64,000 nucleotides of DNA from a virus. Each line of letters starts with the position of its first letter. The first letter of the stretch is position 1. Below, piece after piece: positions 34,456-43,639 of this stretch. Below the pieces are notes generated by a model that saw only the letters and a program-made list of their open reading frames with translations, ran no database searches and was not told the DNA's origin. Both the position numbers and the translations under genes were made by a program. The stretch spans positions 1 to 64,000 of the IMG/VR virus record IMGVR_UViG_3300025317_000002. The stretch is one strand, 5' to 3'.

Positions 34456-35547
34456 ATGCAGCAGATATATCTATACGCACTAAGTGATGATTTAGAACCT
34501 GAGAATTACAGATACATCGGAATAACGAAAAATCCCCATCAAAGGCTCCAGAAACATCTCTTGGAAGTGAAAAGGGACTTGAAGACTTATAAGACAGATT
34601 GGATACGAAAGACCATTACAAATGGTTCAAACTTAAAAATGACTATTATCGAAGCACATACTGACTCTGATCAGGCAAAGCAACGTGAGCGTGAACTAAT
34701 TGCTCTATACAAAGAAAGAGGCTATCGTCTTACGAATGCTACTGAAGGAGGAGATGGAATTTCAAATCCCTCTATGGAAATCCGCAAAAAGATAGGAGAT
34801 GGAAATAGAGGAAAGGTTATGTCTCCAGAAGCTCGCTTAAAGATTGGTTTGGCTAGTATAGGAAGAAAACGCACTCCTGAAGCAAACGCAAGAATAGGCT
34901 TAGCTCATAGAGGAAAAACTATTTCTCTAGAAGCAAGAAAGAAAATGAGCGAAGCTCATAAAGGGAAGTCTCTATCTGAGGAACACAAGCGACACATCCG
35001 AGAAGCTCGAGAAAACATGTCTCCGGAGATGAAAGAGAAAATACGACTTAAACAGGTAGAGGCATTAAAAAATAGAGTCATAACTCAGGAAACCAGAGAA
35101 AAAATGAGACAGGCTCGTTTAGGCAGAAAATTCTCTGAGGAGACTAGAACTAAACTATCGAGAGCTAAGCAGGGTCGAAAACTTTCTGAAGAGACAAGAA
35201 AGAAAATGAGTGAGGTCCAAAGGAAAATTCAATCTCCTGAACGTAGCTTACGAATAAGCTCAAAGCTTAAAGGACAAAAGCGGTCTTCAGAATTTTGTCA
35301 ACGGATGAGCCAAGCTCGTAGAGGTAAAATAAAAGTTGACTTAACAGGTCAAACGTTTACTCGTCTAACTGTGATTAAGTTGGACTCAATAACTAAAGAT
35401 GGGCATACTCGTTGGTTATGTCAATGCAGTTGCGGAAATCAGAAAGTGGTTTGCCGTTGTAATTTACTCAAGGGAGGTATAAAAGGATGCGGATGCTTAT
35501 TGAAGGAAACTAACGAAAATCGTAGGAAGGTGAAAAATGAGCAATAG
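34456..35547 (+). CDS. GIY-YIG homing endonuclease with NUMOD3 repeats
   Basis: 363 residues from ATG 34456, the better-spaced of two ATGs after GGGAG. Residues 1-90 are the GIY-YIG nuclease (IYLYALSDD, then YRYIGITKNPHQRLQKHL, E in the ERELIALY helix). Residues 105-280 are repeated NUMOD3-type DNA-binding units (S-x-E-x-R-K-K-x-S-E-A-x-x-G). Residues 285-350 are a zinc-type domain (WLCQCSCGN, then GCGCL) seen in other phage homing enzymes. A free-standing selfish element inserted among tail genes; its 3' end overlaps the next gene's start. Confidence 0.88.
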   Translation: MQQIYLYALSDDLEPENYRYIGITKNPHQRLQKHLLEVKRDLKTYKTDWIRKTITNGSNLKMTIIEAHTDSDQAKQRERELIALYKERGYRLTNATEGGDGISNPSMEIRKKIGDGNRGKVMSPEARLKIGLASIGRKRTPEANARIGLAHRGKTISLEARKKMSEAHKGKSLSEEHKRHIREARENMSPEMKEKIRLKQVEALKNRVITQETREKMRQARLGRKFSEETRTKLSRAKQGRKLSEETRKKMSEVQRKIQSPERSLRISSKLKGQKRSSEFCQRMSQARRGKIKVDLTGQTFTRLTVIKLDSITKDGHTRWLCQCSCGNQKVVCRCNLLKGGIKGCGCLLKETNENRRKVKNEQ

Positions 35548-36154
35548 AATTATCAGTGTGCATCGCGCATGCGTGGACGTGATCGAGTATTTCGACTTTG
35601 ATGGCACCACACTTCTCCAAGGTAAAAGCGACTTTACCACTCTAGTCTTAAAAGATGGAGTCAAAGTCACAAGCCCAACCCCTATCATAAATGAGCTTGG
35701 AGTTGCCCCTAATCCCGTGGATGCTACACTCCGTGGTCTCTACAAGTTTGCGCTTACCCCAGACTCCAAAGGAAACTGGTTCGTCCGTGTAGTGCTTGGA
35801 ACTACGGGAAGAGTATGGACACTTGGCTTAGAGGTCACAGGAGAAAGCATTGCGACCGTAGTCTATGAAGGAACGGTTTCCGAGAACTCGGGAAGCGGAA
35901 CAAGCTTCAAAGACACCAATGCAGGAAGTGTGGGTAACCTCTATAAAGGCTGCGTGGCAGTTGTCATGACTGGAAGCACTCTTAGATACATCGGCCAGGT
36001 CATTGCCTACAGCGAATCTAACACTACCTTCACTGTAAATCCTGCTGCTCCAGGAAGCTATACCTTCATGCAAAACGATACCTTCTATCTTCTCTCCAAT
36101 CTCGTGGCTGCTGTCACAGGGCAGGTATTTCGGTCTCCTGGAGGCCCCACTTAA
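35537..36154 (+). CDS. Virion-type beta protein, unknown
   Basis: 205 residues with AAGGTG upstream of the ATG. Strand-rich, with a central segment VVYEGTVSENSGSGTSFKDT and a later one CVAVVMTGSTLRYIGQVIAY, the style of tail accessory or fibre-associated proteins. It starts 11 bases inside the end of the homing endonuclease, which suggests that the latter inserted precisely in the gap before this gene. No family is recognised. Confidence 0.5.
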   Translation: MSNRIISVHRACVDVIEYFDFDGTTLLQGKSDFTTLVLKDGVKVTSPTPIINELGVAPNPVDATLRGLYKFALTPDSKGNWFVRVVLGTTGRVWTLGLEVTGESIATVVYEGTVSENSGSGTSFKDTNAGSVGNLYKGCVAVVMTGSTLRYIGQVIAYSESNTTFTVNPAAPGSYTFMQNDTFYLLSNLVAAVTGQVFRSPGGPT

Positions 36155-36163
36155 GGAGCGTCT

Positions 36164-36697
36164 ATGCGCTACACATTCGATATAGGAGAGCCTGTTCCTA
36201 TCGTGGTGGAGGTCAAGGACCTGAATACTGGTCTTCGCCTGGAAGACCTCTCCGACGGAAATCCAGGAGTCACAGTCAAGGTCTTGAGTCCTGCCAGGGC
36301 AGTCATTGTCTCTGCGGCTAAAATGGTAGAGATTGAGAACATGAAGGGCCACTATGAATATGTTGTCCCTGGAACATCCATCACTGAAGCTGGGCTTTGG
36401 GTTTACGACGTGACTGGAAACAACGTGAACGTGGAAAACAAATCTGGTTCTTTCCTTGTGGCTCCTATTTGGATCACAACGCTCAAGAAGATATTCGGAC
36501 TTGCACATGGCAATATTCACGAGGACAGTCTAACTTATGACCCCCTCGTTCCGAACAGAAAAACAGGTTCCCGTATTCGAATCTACTCTCAGGCCGCTTC
36601 CGTAGGCACAGACAACGATGTGCTCGCAACTTATACGTTTATTGCCACCTACTCTGAAGATGGCCTTGTAAAGACATTCAGTTGTAAGGAAACCTAG
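36164..36697 (+). CDS. Tail-associated protein, paralogue 1
   Basis: 177 residues with AAGGAG. The N-terminal half is an Ig-like strand domain (VPIVVEVKDLNTGLRLEDLS). The C-terminal 70 residues (ITTLKKIFGLAHGNIHEDSL, IRIYSQAASVGTDNDVLATY) match those of the following gene almost position by position. Probably part of a structural complex in the tail. Unknown family. Confidence 0.55.
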   Translation: MRYTFDIGEPVPIVVEVKDLNTGLRLEDLSDGNPGVTVKVLSPARAVIVSAAKMVEIENMKGHYEYVVPGTSITEAGLWVYDVTGNNVNVENKSGSFLVAPIWITTLKKIFGLAHGNIHEDSLTYDPLVPNRKTGSRIRIYSQAASVGTDNDVLATYTFIATYSEDGLVKTFSCKET

Positions 36698-36699
36698 TC

Positions 36700-37260
36700 A
36701 TGGCAGCATCTAGAATCTATTTTCCTCGTCAGGTCAAGAAAAGTGAGTCCTCAAAGTTTAGAGTATTCATCTCGAATAGCTCAGATGATTCTGCTAAGAC
36801 AGGTATGCTTTACACAGATGCTACAATCTACTACGCCAAGGCTTCAGGAGCTGCTATCCAAAAGGTAATTCAAGCTTCAGAGTGGGCTGAGATTGGAAAC
36901 AACATGCAGGGCTGGTATGACATTATCTTCTCTGCATCAGATCTTAATACCCTGGGCCAATTTATCTTTCGGATCACAGGAACCGGAATCAACATGGTCG
37001 AAGTAGGGGGAATCGAAGTAACAGATGCACACTTAAGCGACCTTGCTAGGATCTTAGGGTTGTCTCATCATAATTGGAAAGAGCTTTCAGTAGTTTATGA
37101 TGCAGTAAATCCTCAACGTAAGCTGTCTTCTACGATCAAGCTCTACCCAACTGCGGCAGATGTGGATACAGATACAAATGCATTTGCTTCGTATACATTC
37201 ACCGCTACCTATGGAAATGATGGGCTGCCTTCTGGATTCTCTTTCAAGAAGGTAACTTAA
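36700..37260 (+). CDS. Tail-associated protein, paralogue 2
   Basis: 186 residues with AAGGAAA. The C-terminal 70 residues (LARILGLSHHNWKELSVVYD, IKLYPTAADVDTDTNAFASY) correspond to those of the preceding gene, while the N-terminal halves have diverged more. This is a tandem duplication. The N-terminal half again reads as a strand-rich domain. Function unknown. Confidence 0.55.
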   Translation: MAASRIYFPRQVKKSESSKFRVFISNSSDDSAKTGMLYTDATIYYAKASGAAIQKVIQASEWAEIGNNMQGWYDIIFSASDLNTLGQFIFRITGTGINMVEVGGIEVTDAHLSDLARILGLSHHNWKELSVVYDAVNPQRKLSSTIKLYPTAADVDTDTNAFASYTFTATYGNDGLPSGFSFKKVT

Positions 37261-37261
37261 T

Positions 37262-37885
37262 ATGTCTTCTGCCCACACCCTCACAACAGGAATTTGGCAC
37301 CACAATGCTAATATCTATTCTTCGGGTGGGCACTTCATCGATGCCGAATATGCAGATGACACGCTAAAGCTAAATCCACCCCCCCTTCCTCCTGGAGTAG
37401 ATATATCTCACTCCAGAAATCTCTACGGAATCACGGATCTCTCTTTCCTCCGAAGTGTGGTTTCCGAGATGGCATTCTTATACTGGCCGATTGTAAAATA
37501 CTATAGGCTAAATCGGTCTCAAACAATGACAGATTCTCTTTATGGCAAGGCCAAGGAGTATATATTTCTTCCCTCGCTTTCTATCAACATGTTTGTTATT
37601 TATGAGGAATTACCAGATCCACATACCAAGTTCGGAACAGACGCAACAGAGAAGGTTGAAGCCTGGATTCCGTGGAAAGCCCTAATTGACCAAGACTTCG
37701 TTCCCGATAAGGGAGATAGATTTAGTTATGCAGGATATGAGTTCCTGGTTACGGGAGTTTCTGCCCAGGCAAAATCTGAATATATGACCTCAAATGCCTT
37801 CACCTACTTTACCATATTTGCGGAGATGGCTCATCCTGGATATATCTCCGAGGATGCTACAAACGTTGGGCGAATTAAAGCATGA
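37262..37885 (+). CDS. Tail or connector protein, unknown
   Basis: 207 residues. Residues 60-95 (FLRSVVSEMAFLYWPIVKYY) are helical, then DSLYGKAKEYIFLPSLSINM and a beta part with KGDRFSYAGYEFLVTGVSAQ. The DSLYG word followed by a small beta-barrel region recalls neck and baseplate proteins of large myophages, but I cannot assign a family. It overlaps the gp53-like gene as ATGA. Confidence 0.5.
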   Translation: MSSAHTLTTGIWHHNANIYSSGGHFIDAEYADDTLKLNPPPLPPGVDISHSRNLYGITDLSFLRSVVSEMAFLYWPIVKYYRLNRSQTMTDSLYGKAKEYIFLPSLSINMFVIYEELPDPHTKFGTDATEKVEAWIPWKALIDQDFVPDKGDRFSYAGYEFLVTGVSAQAKSEYMTSNAFTYFTIFAEMAHPGYISEDATNVGRIKA

Positions 37886-38358
37886 GCACCTGGAAACCCA
37901 AACAAGGAGACCACTTCACAAGCAGAGGCTACGTGACAAATGACGAGCAGGTCTATACCTCGTGGTTTCATATCCCAAGTACCTCAAATATTGTAACTCC
38001 AGCTAGGGCCAGCTTTGTCTCTGAAAGCTTGGGGGAGCTTATTCAGGTCCTTGATCCTGTGGACATTCCGGTAGATTCAACTTTTAGAACTACAGATCTT
38101 TATGACGAGGAGGGAAGACGGTTCTTTGACCATTTGTCGATTCTAGATATTCTCCCTCACCCAACAGATTTACTTGTCTCTGTTTTATCTGGTGAGGAAA
38201 ATAGACTTGATCTCTTTGCGTTCAGGGTATACCAAAACGACAACCTTTGGCCAATTATTGCCATCGCCAATGACATCTATGACCCATTTTATCTGAAACC
38301 TCGGACGATTCTGAGGGTGCCTTCACTCTCTAGAATCTACTCGGAGATTCTACCTTGA
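37882..38358 (+). CDS. Baseplate wedge protein with LysM-like C-terminus (gp53-like)
   Basis: 158 residues. The C-terminal 50 residues (DLFAFRVYQNDNLWPIIAIA, NDIYDPFYLKPRTILRVPSL) are a LysM-like fold typical of T4 gp53-type wedge proteins and XkdP-like proteins, which contact the tube end or sheath. It overlaps both neighbours by 4 bases and begins the baseplate block. Confidence 0.65.
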   Translation: MSTWKPKQGDHFTSRGYVTNDEQVYTSWFHIPSTSNIVTPARASFVSESLGELIQVLDPVDIPVDSTFRTTDLYDEEGRRFFDHLSILDILPHPTDLLVSVLSGEENRLDLFAFRVYQNDNLWPIIAIANDIYDPFYLKPRTILRVPSLSRIYSEILP

Positions 38359-39725
38359 GTAACGAAATTCGAGATTTCGTTCTTCCTTTACACCTTACTC
38401 CCATAGTCTACATGACGCTGGGAGAAAAGAATCTCATGACAGTTCCCCCTCAATGGATTCAGTCTCTCGAGTATGAAGACAACATGGGAGAAGGTGGAGG
38501 GGACACTTGGTCTGCAACAATCCTAGACCAGACCTTTAACGAGGTAGAACGGGCTATCATTTCCTCAGGGGGGATAGGCTCACTTTCCTGGGGTTACTTG
38601 AATGGGCCCATTACTCCCCTTCGCAAGATTCAAGTTATCGACTGGATGCCGCGGCTAACGACAAAGGGAAGGCTTCTTACAATCCGAGGATTTGATCTAT
38701 CGTGTCAGATGCGTTGGTTCTCTGCTTTTGAGGATGATGGTACTACTCCAAAGAACAAGCAAGAGTTCTCTGGAATAGGTTATCATGGCAAACCTTCGGA
38801 AGTTGTGGCTAGAATTGCAAGCGAATACCAGGAAGAAGGGATTCTCTCAGATTCCAACCCTGAGATAGAGGATACGCAGTCTATACTGGTAGATGACTAC
38901 ACCAAAGAAGAAGGTGACAAGAAACCAATGGACTTTGTCCAGGAAAGAGATATGACAGACGAAGCTTTCATAAAGAGTCTCATTCCTCTTTCCAGATCCG
39001 TGGATTACGATCCAGAAGATAAAAATGCCAAGCTCATAAATACATACTATCTCTACTTTACGCCAGACAAAGTAGGAAAGCCAATCCTGCACTTCCACCC
39101 CCCGAGGTTTGATGCCCCTGTTCACAGGCGCTACAACTTTCGAGGTCAAATTGGCTCCATAAAGAGCTTCGAGCCAAACATAAATGGAATGCTAATCGGC
39201 ATGCTCGCAGGAAACATTACCTTCTCTGGTATGGATTCTTATACTGGAGCTTTCTACGAGGTTTCTGTCACATCAGAAGGTCTGACTGTAAGAGAAGATG
39301 GAAAAGTGAAGCGACAATCCACAAGAAGACTTGCCATAGGAAGTATGGCTCTGAATAATCCCTACAGAAAGAGAGGAGGAATCTCTGCACTTTATCCATC
39401 TCATTTTAGCACTTCCGAGGAAGCGGAAAGAGCGGCTATAGCTTTATGGGAAGCTTGGAATATCCGAACCTTTCAAGCCAAAGCTACAATCATGGGAGAC
39501 CCAGAGCTAATTGCAGGAGACATGGTTTATCTCAATATTCTTCTTCCCAATGGAATTCCAGATTATACTTCTGGAAAATATCTAGTCATGAAAGCGATCC
39601 ATCATGTGCGAAAGGCGTTTACCATGTCTTTGGATTGTCTGTCCTCTCATGCGAGATCAGGTAACCAAGTAGCAACAGGACCAGATTTCAAGGTTGTAAC
39701 TGGGCCAAGGAGAGTCTCCAGGTGA
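38355..39725 (+). CDS. Baseplate hub protein (gp27 / gpD-like)
   Basis: 456 residues from TTG 38355, coupled to the previous stop as TTGA. The order of segments matches gpD/gp27-type hubs: an N-terminal tube-like domain, a middle with EAFIKSLIPLSRSVDYDPED, and a C-terminal domain with RAAIALWEAWNIRTFQAKAT, then GDPELIAGDMVYLNI and KYLVMKAIHHV. It would form the trimeric hub carrying the spike encoded next. Confidence 0.72.
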   Translation: MSNEIRDFVLPLHLTPIVYMTLGEKNLMTVPPQWIQSLEYEDNMGEGGGDTWSATILDQTFNEVERAIISSGGIGSLSWGYLNGPITPLRKIQVIDWMPRLTTKGRLLTIRGFDLSCQMRWFSAFEDDGTTPKNKQEFSGIGYHGKPSEVVARIASEYQEEGILSDSNPEIEDTQSILVDDYTKEEGDKKPMDFVQERDMTDEAFIKSLIPLSRSVDYDPEDKNAKLINTYYLYFTPDKVGKPILHFHPPRFDAPVHRRYNFRGQIGSIKSFEPNINGMLIGMLAGNITFSGMDSYTGAFYEVSVTSEGLTVREDGKVKRQSTRRLAIGSMALNNPYRKRGGISALYPSHFSTSEEAERAAIALWEAWNIRTFQAKATIMGDPELIAGDMVYLNILLPNGIPDYTSGKYLVMKAIHHVRKAFTMSLDCLSSHARSGNQVATGPDFKVVTGPRRVSR

Positions 39726-40855
39726 CTGATCCTACTTCTCAAAAGAGATACTACTTTGGGTTTTTCAAAGGGAGAATCGAAGACAACGTCGATCCGAGAA
39801 ATCTGGGAAGACTAAAAGTCAGAGTCCCGGAAATTCATGGCCCTGAAGTTCAAATTCCCAACGATCAGCTTCCTTGGGCAAGACCAGCCTTCAAAGGGCA
39901 ATATGCTTATGATGTGCCTGATCCTGATGGAGTCGTCTGGGTAGGATTTGAGCATGGCTTAGCAGATAAGCCCGTCTGGTTTGGGTGCCTTCCTCTTGAA
40001 TATGAACCAGAATTTGAGCCAGTTCCTCCTCCTGTTATAGGGCCCGTTGCAACAGCAGAGACAGAAACAACAGGCACACAAACAAGCCAGGCCCAAACAA
40101 ATACTGGAACCCCAACTTTAAATGGAGTAATAGCTAAGAGCTCCTATGACTATATCATAGACACCGGTGTTACGAGTTTTCAATTTGGACCTATTATTGC
40201 CTTTCTCCTCAAATGGACAACGAACAAAGAGACCAGTTCTCCTCTTTGTCTAGCCGATACAGAAAACGGCCCAAAGCCAGGTATGACAATTGAATTTGAA
40301 GGAGGTAAAGCAGACGGATTCCAATCCGTCATTACACAAGCTATAGGGAACAAAGTGGAGTTTGAATCCATCCAATATGCACCAGATATAGGAAGTGTCT
40401 ACAAGATCTATAACAAAGGAAATCCCCCAATCCCGAAGAGACTAAGGACTTATGACGGAACGGGCGACAAGTCAGGAGTACTCCCAGTTGGAAAGTTTGT
40501 GACTCCAACCCGACATGCTCCTTACAGTAAGGTGAACGGAACTGTCAACAAGGAAACCAAGGTCGTTCAAACCCAAGCAATAAGCAAGGAGCCTGGGGGG
40601 GAAACACAAGTCTTTGAGAACAACCAAGGTGGTAGGATCGAACTGAATGCCACAGAACAAAGCGCAGAAGTGAGTTCAGCTCAAGATGTAATGATTAGAG
40701 CTGGAAAGAATACGGAAATAACAGCAAACGATATTCTTCTTATAGACGGAGGAGACGGCACCATCATCATTCATGCTAATAAGGCAATTTCCATTGTCGC
40801 TCCAAGCGTTACAATCAACAAGAGAAAAGTAAGAAACGATACTACGGATATATAA
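39722..40855 (+). CDS. Baseplate spike with OB-fold (gp5 / gpV-like)
   Basis: 377 residues from GTG 39722 (GTGA overlap). Residues 10-100 (YYFGFFKGRIEDNVDPRNLG, RLKVRVPEIHG, then LPWARPAFKG and GVVWVGFEHGLADKPVWFGC) are the OB-fold of gp5/VgrG/gpV spikes. After a flexible linker and a middle domain, the last 80 residues form a beta-helix-like needle (GGRIELNATEQSAEVSSAQD). No lysozyme domain is present. Confidence 0.78.
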   Translation: MTDPTSQKRYYFGFFKGRIEDNVDPRNLGRLKVRVPEIHGPEVQIPNDQLPWARPAFKGQYAYDVPDPDGVVWVGFEHGLADKPVWFGCLPLEYEPEFEPVPPPVIGPVATAETETTGTQTSQAQTNTGTPTLNGVIAKSSYDYIIDTGVTSFQFGPIIAFLLKWTTNKETSSPLCLADTENGPKPGMTIEFEGGKADGFQSVITQAIGNKVEFESIQYAPDIGSVYKIYNKGNPPIPKRLRTYDGTGDKSGVLPVGKFVTPTRHAPYSKVNGTVNKETKVVQTQAISKEPGGETQVFENNQGGRIELNATEQSAEVSSAQDVMIRAGKNTEITANDILLIDGGDGTIIIHANKAISIVAPSVTINKRKVRNDTTDI

Positions 40856-41769
40856 TGGCAGATACATTTGATAAGATAGTTCAAGTTTCAGTCCCATTGG
40901 GGGCTGATTTTAATCTCAATACTGAAACTGGGTCCCTAGATCCTGAGTGTCCTTCTATAGCTGATTTTGAGGAATTTCTCATTAGAAAGATCAAGTTTCC
41001 TGGAGGGTTTGATATCGACCCTATTACCGATTTTACGGACAAACACTTTACGAAATGCACCTATGTCATCGATCTCACAAAACAAATTCAGCCCATTTTG
41101 GTTGCACTCCAGCCAATCTTCAAGATTATGGAGTGCATTGTTAAAGTGCTAGATTGCATAAAGGCTATCAAAAAGGCTGTTAAGCCTCCAAATCCAAGGA
41201 AGATTACAAGTGCCCTCAAAAATCTGGCAGAATGTATCAGCGTCTTAGAAATATTCTTTCCGCTTCTCTCAGTGCCTCCTATGCTTTTATCCTTGATTGA
41301 TACTTTCATTTTGGTCATGCAATGTTTGCAGGAATACATAACAAACACCTTGACATTTCATGTAGATTTTTCTAAGATGGCTCAAGACGCCCACAAATGC
41401 TCTAACGTTTCCACAGAAGAAAATCCAGTTCTCCAGGCTCTTCTTTGTTCTTGGAATGAGATTGTTCATGGTTTCAACAATCAGATGCTCTCCATGCAGA
41501 TGCTAAATACTCTCGTTGTTCTCTTGAATACCATGATTGATGTAATTTCGCAGATGGTGGATAAAGAACCCAAAGCACATTTCCCCTCTTTCGATGCTTT
41601 TGGTAATATTGGAAGCGGTGATATTCTAGATCTTATCGATTCGGATAAAGTCAAGGCTTTTCAGGATAAGCTGGTAGATATTGTAAGAGAAATTGACAAA
41701 ATCATTGTTGTGCTCTCTACTCTCAAGGACTTTATCTTGACATTTAGTGTTGTAAAGGAGGAATCCTAA
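40855..41769 (+). CDS. Hydrophobic helical baseplate-region protein
   Basis: 304 residues, starting one base inside the previous stop. Nearly all helix with many hydrophobic stretches and about ten Cys residues (KIMECIVKVLDCIKAIKKAV, VPPMLLSLIDTFILVMQCLQ). These are amphipathic more than clearly membrane-spanning. Its location between spike and gp25 suggests a baseplate or hub-associated protein, perhaps gp29-like or a membrane-interacting plug. I do not recognise the family. Confidence 0.5.
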   Translation: MADTFDKIVQVSVPLGADFNLNTETGSLDPECPSIADFEEFLIRKIKFPGGFDIDPITDFTDKHFTKCTYVIDLTKQIQPILVALQPIFKIMECIVKVLDCIKAIKKAVKPPNPRKITSALKNLAECISVLEIFFPLLSVPPMLLSLIDTFILVMQCLQEYITNTLTFHVDFSKMAQDAHKCSNVSTEENPVLQALLCSWNEIVHGFNNQMLSMQMLNTLVVLLNTMIDVISQMVDKEPKAHFPSFDAFGNIGSGDILDLIDSDKVKAFQDKLVDIVREIDKIIVVLSTLKDFILTFSVVKEES

Positions 41770-42149
41770 TGGCTGCTCCAATTGGTCCAGGGTTTCCTTT
41801 TAAATATGGACAGGGGGGATACTTTAACGTCCAAAAGAGGTCAAGCCTTATCAAGGCATCCCTCAAGCAGATTTTTGGCACCAAAAGAGGAGAACGAGTT
41901 AGAAATCCAAGGTTTGGATCGAGAATCTATCTTCTCGAGTTCGAACCAAACGATGACATCTTCATCGCTCTGGCAAGTTTCTACGCCTGGGAGGCTGCTT
42001 CACAAGAACTGAGAATCATTACAGATGACATTCAAATCATTCCGGATACCGGAGTTACAGGTCATGAAGGAAGAATTGTGATCAATTTCACAGAGAAAGA
42101 GACAGGTATTCCTGATGATTTTATCTACACAGTAGCTCGAGGTATATGA
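41769..42149 (+). CDS. Baseplate wedge protein gp25-like
   Basis: 126 residues with a strong AAAGGAGG site. GTKRGERVRNPRFGSRIYLL, then EFEPNDDIFIALASFYAWEA and a C-terminal strand (RIVINFTEKETGIPD), are the gp25/TssE fold that initiates sheath assembly on the baseplate. The conserved E-P-R-type motif appears as RNPRFGSRIY. Size fits the family. Confidence 0.85.
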   Translation: MAAPIGPGFPFKYGQGGYFNVQKRSSLIKASLKQIFGTKRGERVRNPRFGSRIYLLEFEPNDDIFIALASFYAWEAASQELRIITDDIQIIPDTGVTGHEGRIVINFTEKETGIPDDFIYTVARGI

Positions 42150-43630
42150 TGAGCGCAAAACCTATTGTATATCTGGCAAAAGACTTTGACGCCATCTTGA
42201 ACGACCTCCAGATTCAGGCTCAGGCAATCTTCCAGAAATATGGACTCAAAACCTGGAATGATTACCTTCCTAGTAATCATGGCGTGGTCAACCTCGAGGC
42301 ATTTGCTCGAGCAATGGAGTTTCTTCTCTATTATCAGGATAGGCAAGCCAACGAATGCTTTGGAAGTAGAGCTAAAATTCGAAAGAATATTATTGCGCTT
42401 CTCAAATGGATTGCCTACCAGATGCATACTCAAAAGAGCGCAACAGTCACAGCTACGATCACTCGCCCCACACCTCACACGAAAAACATCTTGATGATCG
42501 ACTCTGATGGTGTTTCCCCTATCTTAGCTAAAACTGAGACAGACGGAGCTATCTTTCGGGCAACAGATACGACCAAAGTTCTAGTTGCAGGTGCAAATTC
42601 TATTGATATCCCCTTTAAGCATTCTCGTTCTGAGGCAGAGGCATTCATCTCGAATGGCACGGCCAAGCAGACCATCAAGCTTTCTCAGACTCCCTTCCTT
42701 CACGACAACACAACTGTCGTTACGGTAAATGGTAAGACCTGGACTCTAAAAGAACACTGGCTCGCTTCCAAACCGGAGGACAAACATTATCTTATTTCCA
42801 TCAATGGAAAAGGAGAGGGTATTGCTGAGTTCGGAGATAATGTCAACGGAATCATCCCTCCTCTAGGGTCTACAATCGAAATCGTCTATGAGTATGGAGG
42901 GGGCTCTCTTGGTAACATTCAAGTAGGAGAACTAACCAAGATCATCTCTTCCATTAAAGATATAGATGGGGCCGTTCAAACCCTCACGATTACAAACAAA
43001 GTAGAGGCTACCCCTGGTTCGGATGAAGAGACCATTTCCCATGCACGAATCTCTGGGCCGGCTACTCTTCGCACAAATTTCAGGTCTATTTGTAACGACG
43101 ATTATATCACAAATGCACAATCTGTGGCCGGAGTAGCCAGAGCATTTGTCGTCACTTCCAAAACTGACCCAACTGTCTTGGAAAATACTGTCTTGGTCCT
43201 CGTGTTGCCTACAACTTCTTCCATCAAACCATCAGATGACCTTCTCACTCTCGTGAGAGCCACGCTTCTCACTACCTATCCTGGAAGAGCAACAGGAGAG
43301 ATCATCATCTTGGGATTTACTGAACTCTTTGCTAACCTGAGTTTCTCTATTACCCTGGACAGCAGTGCCAATACACCCGTCAAAAAGTCAATTGTCGAGG
43401 CACAGATTCGAGCCGCCATTGCCGGACTCGTAGATTACAAGGCTCAAGATGAAGATGGAAATTTCAAGCGTCCTATGGGACAAACGCTCTATCTTGATGA
43501 GATAGAATGCGCGGCAAGAGTAACAGGAGTTAAAAGTGCAACGCTCACAAACCCAACAGTACCTATCACGCCAAAGCAGACAGAGCTTATCTCCATTCCT
43601 GCTTCAGCGGTATCGCTCAGCTTCGTATAG
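42146..43630 (+). CDS. Baseplate wedge protein gp6 / gpJ-like
   Basis: 494 residues. The N-terminus (YLAKDFDAILNDLQIQAQAI) and the helix with LEAFARAMEFLLYYQDRQAN are typical of the gp6/J family, followed by a beta domain and a C-terminal region with VKKSIVEAQIRAAIAGLVDY. Partner of gp25 and gpI in the wedge. It starts at ATGATG overlapping the gp25 stop. Confidence 0.82.
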   Translation: MMSAKPIVYLAKDFDAILNDLQIQAQAIFQKYGLKTWNDYLPSNHGVVNLEAFARAMEFLLYYQDRQANECFGSRAKIRKNIIALLKWIAYQMHTQKSATVTATITRPTPHTKNILMIDSDGVSPILAKTETDGAIFRATDTTKVLVAGANSIDIPFKHSRSEAEAFISNGTAKQTIKLSQTPFLHDNTTVVTVNGKTWTLKEHWLASKPEDKHYLISINGKGEGIAEFGDNVNGIIPPLGSTIEIVYEYGGGSLGNIQVGELTKIISSIKDIDGAVQTLTITNKVEATPGSDEETISHARISGPATLRTNFRSICNDDYITNAQSVAGVARAFVVTSKTDPTVLENTVLVLVLPTTSSIKPSDDLLTLVRATLLTTYPGRATGEIIILGFTELFANLSFSITLDSSANTPVKKSIVEAQIRAAIAGLVDYKAQDEDGNFKRPMGQTLYLDEIECAARVTGVKSATLTNPTVPITPKQTELISIPASAVSLSFV

Positions 43631-43639
43631 GAGGCTATC

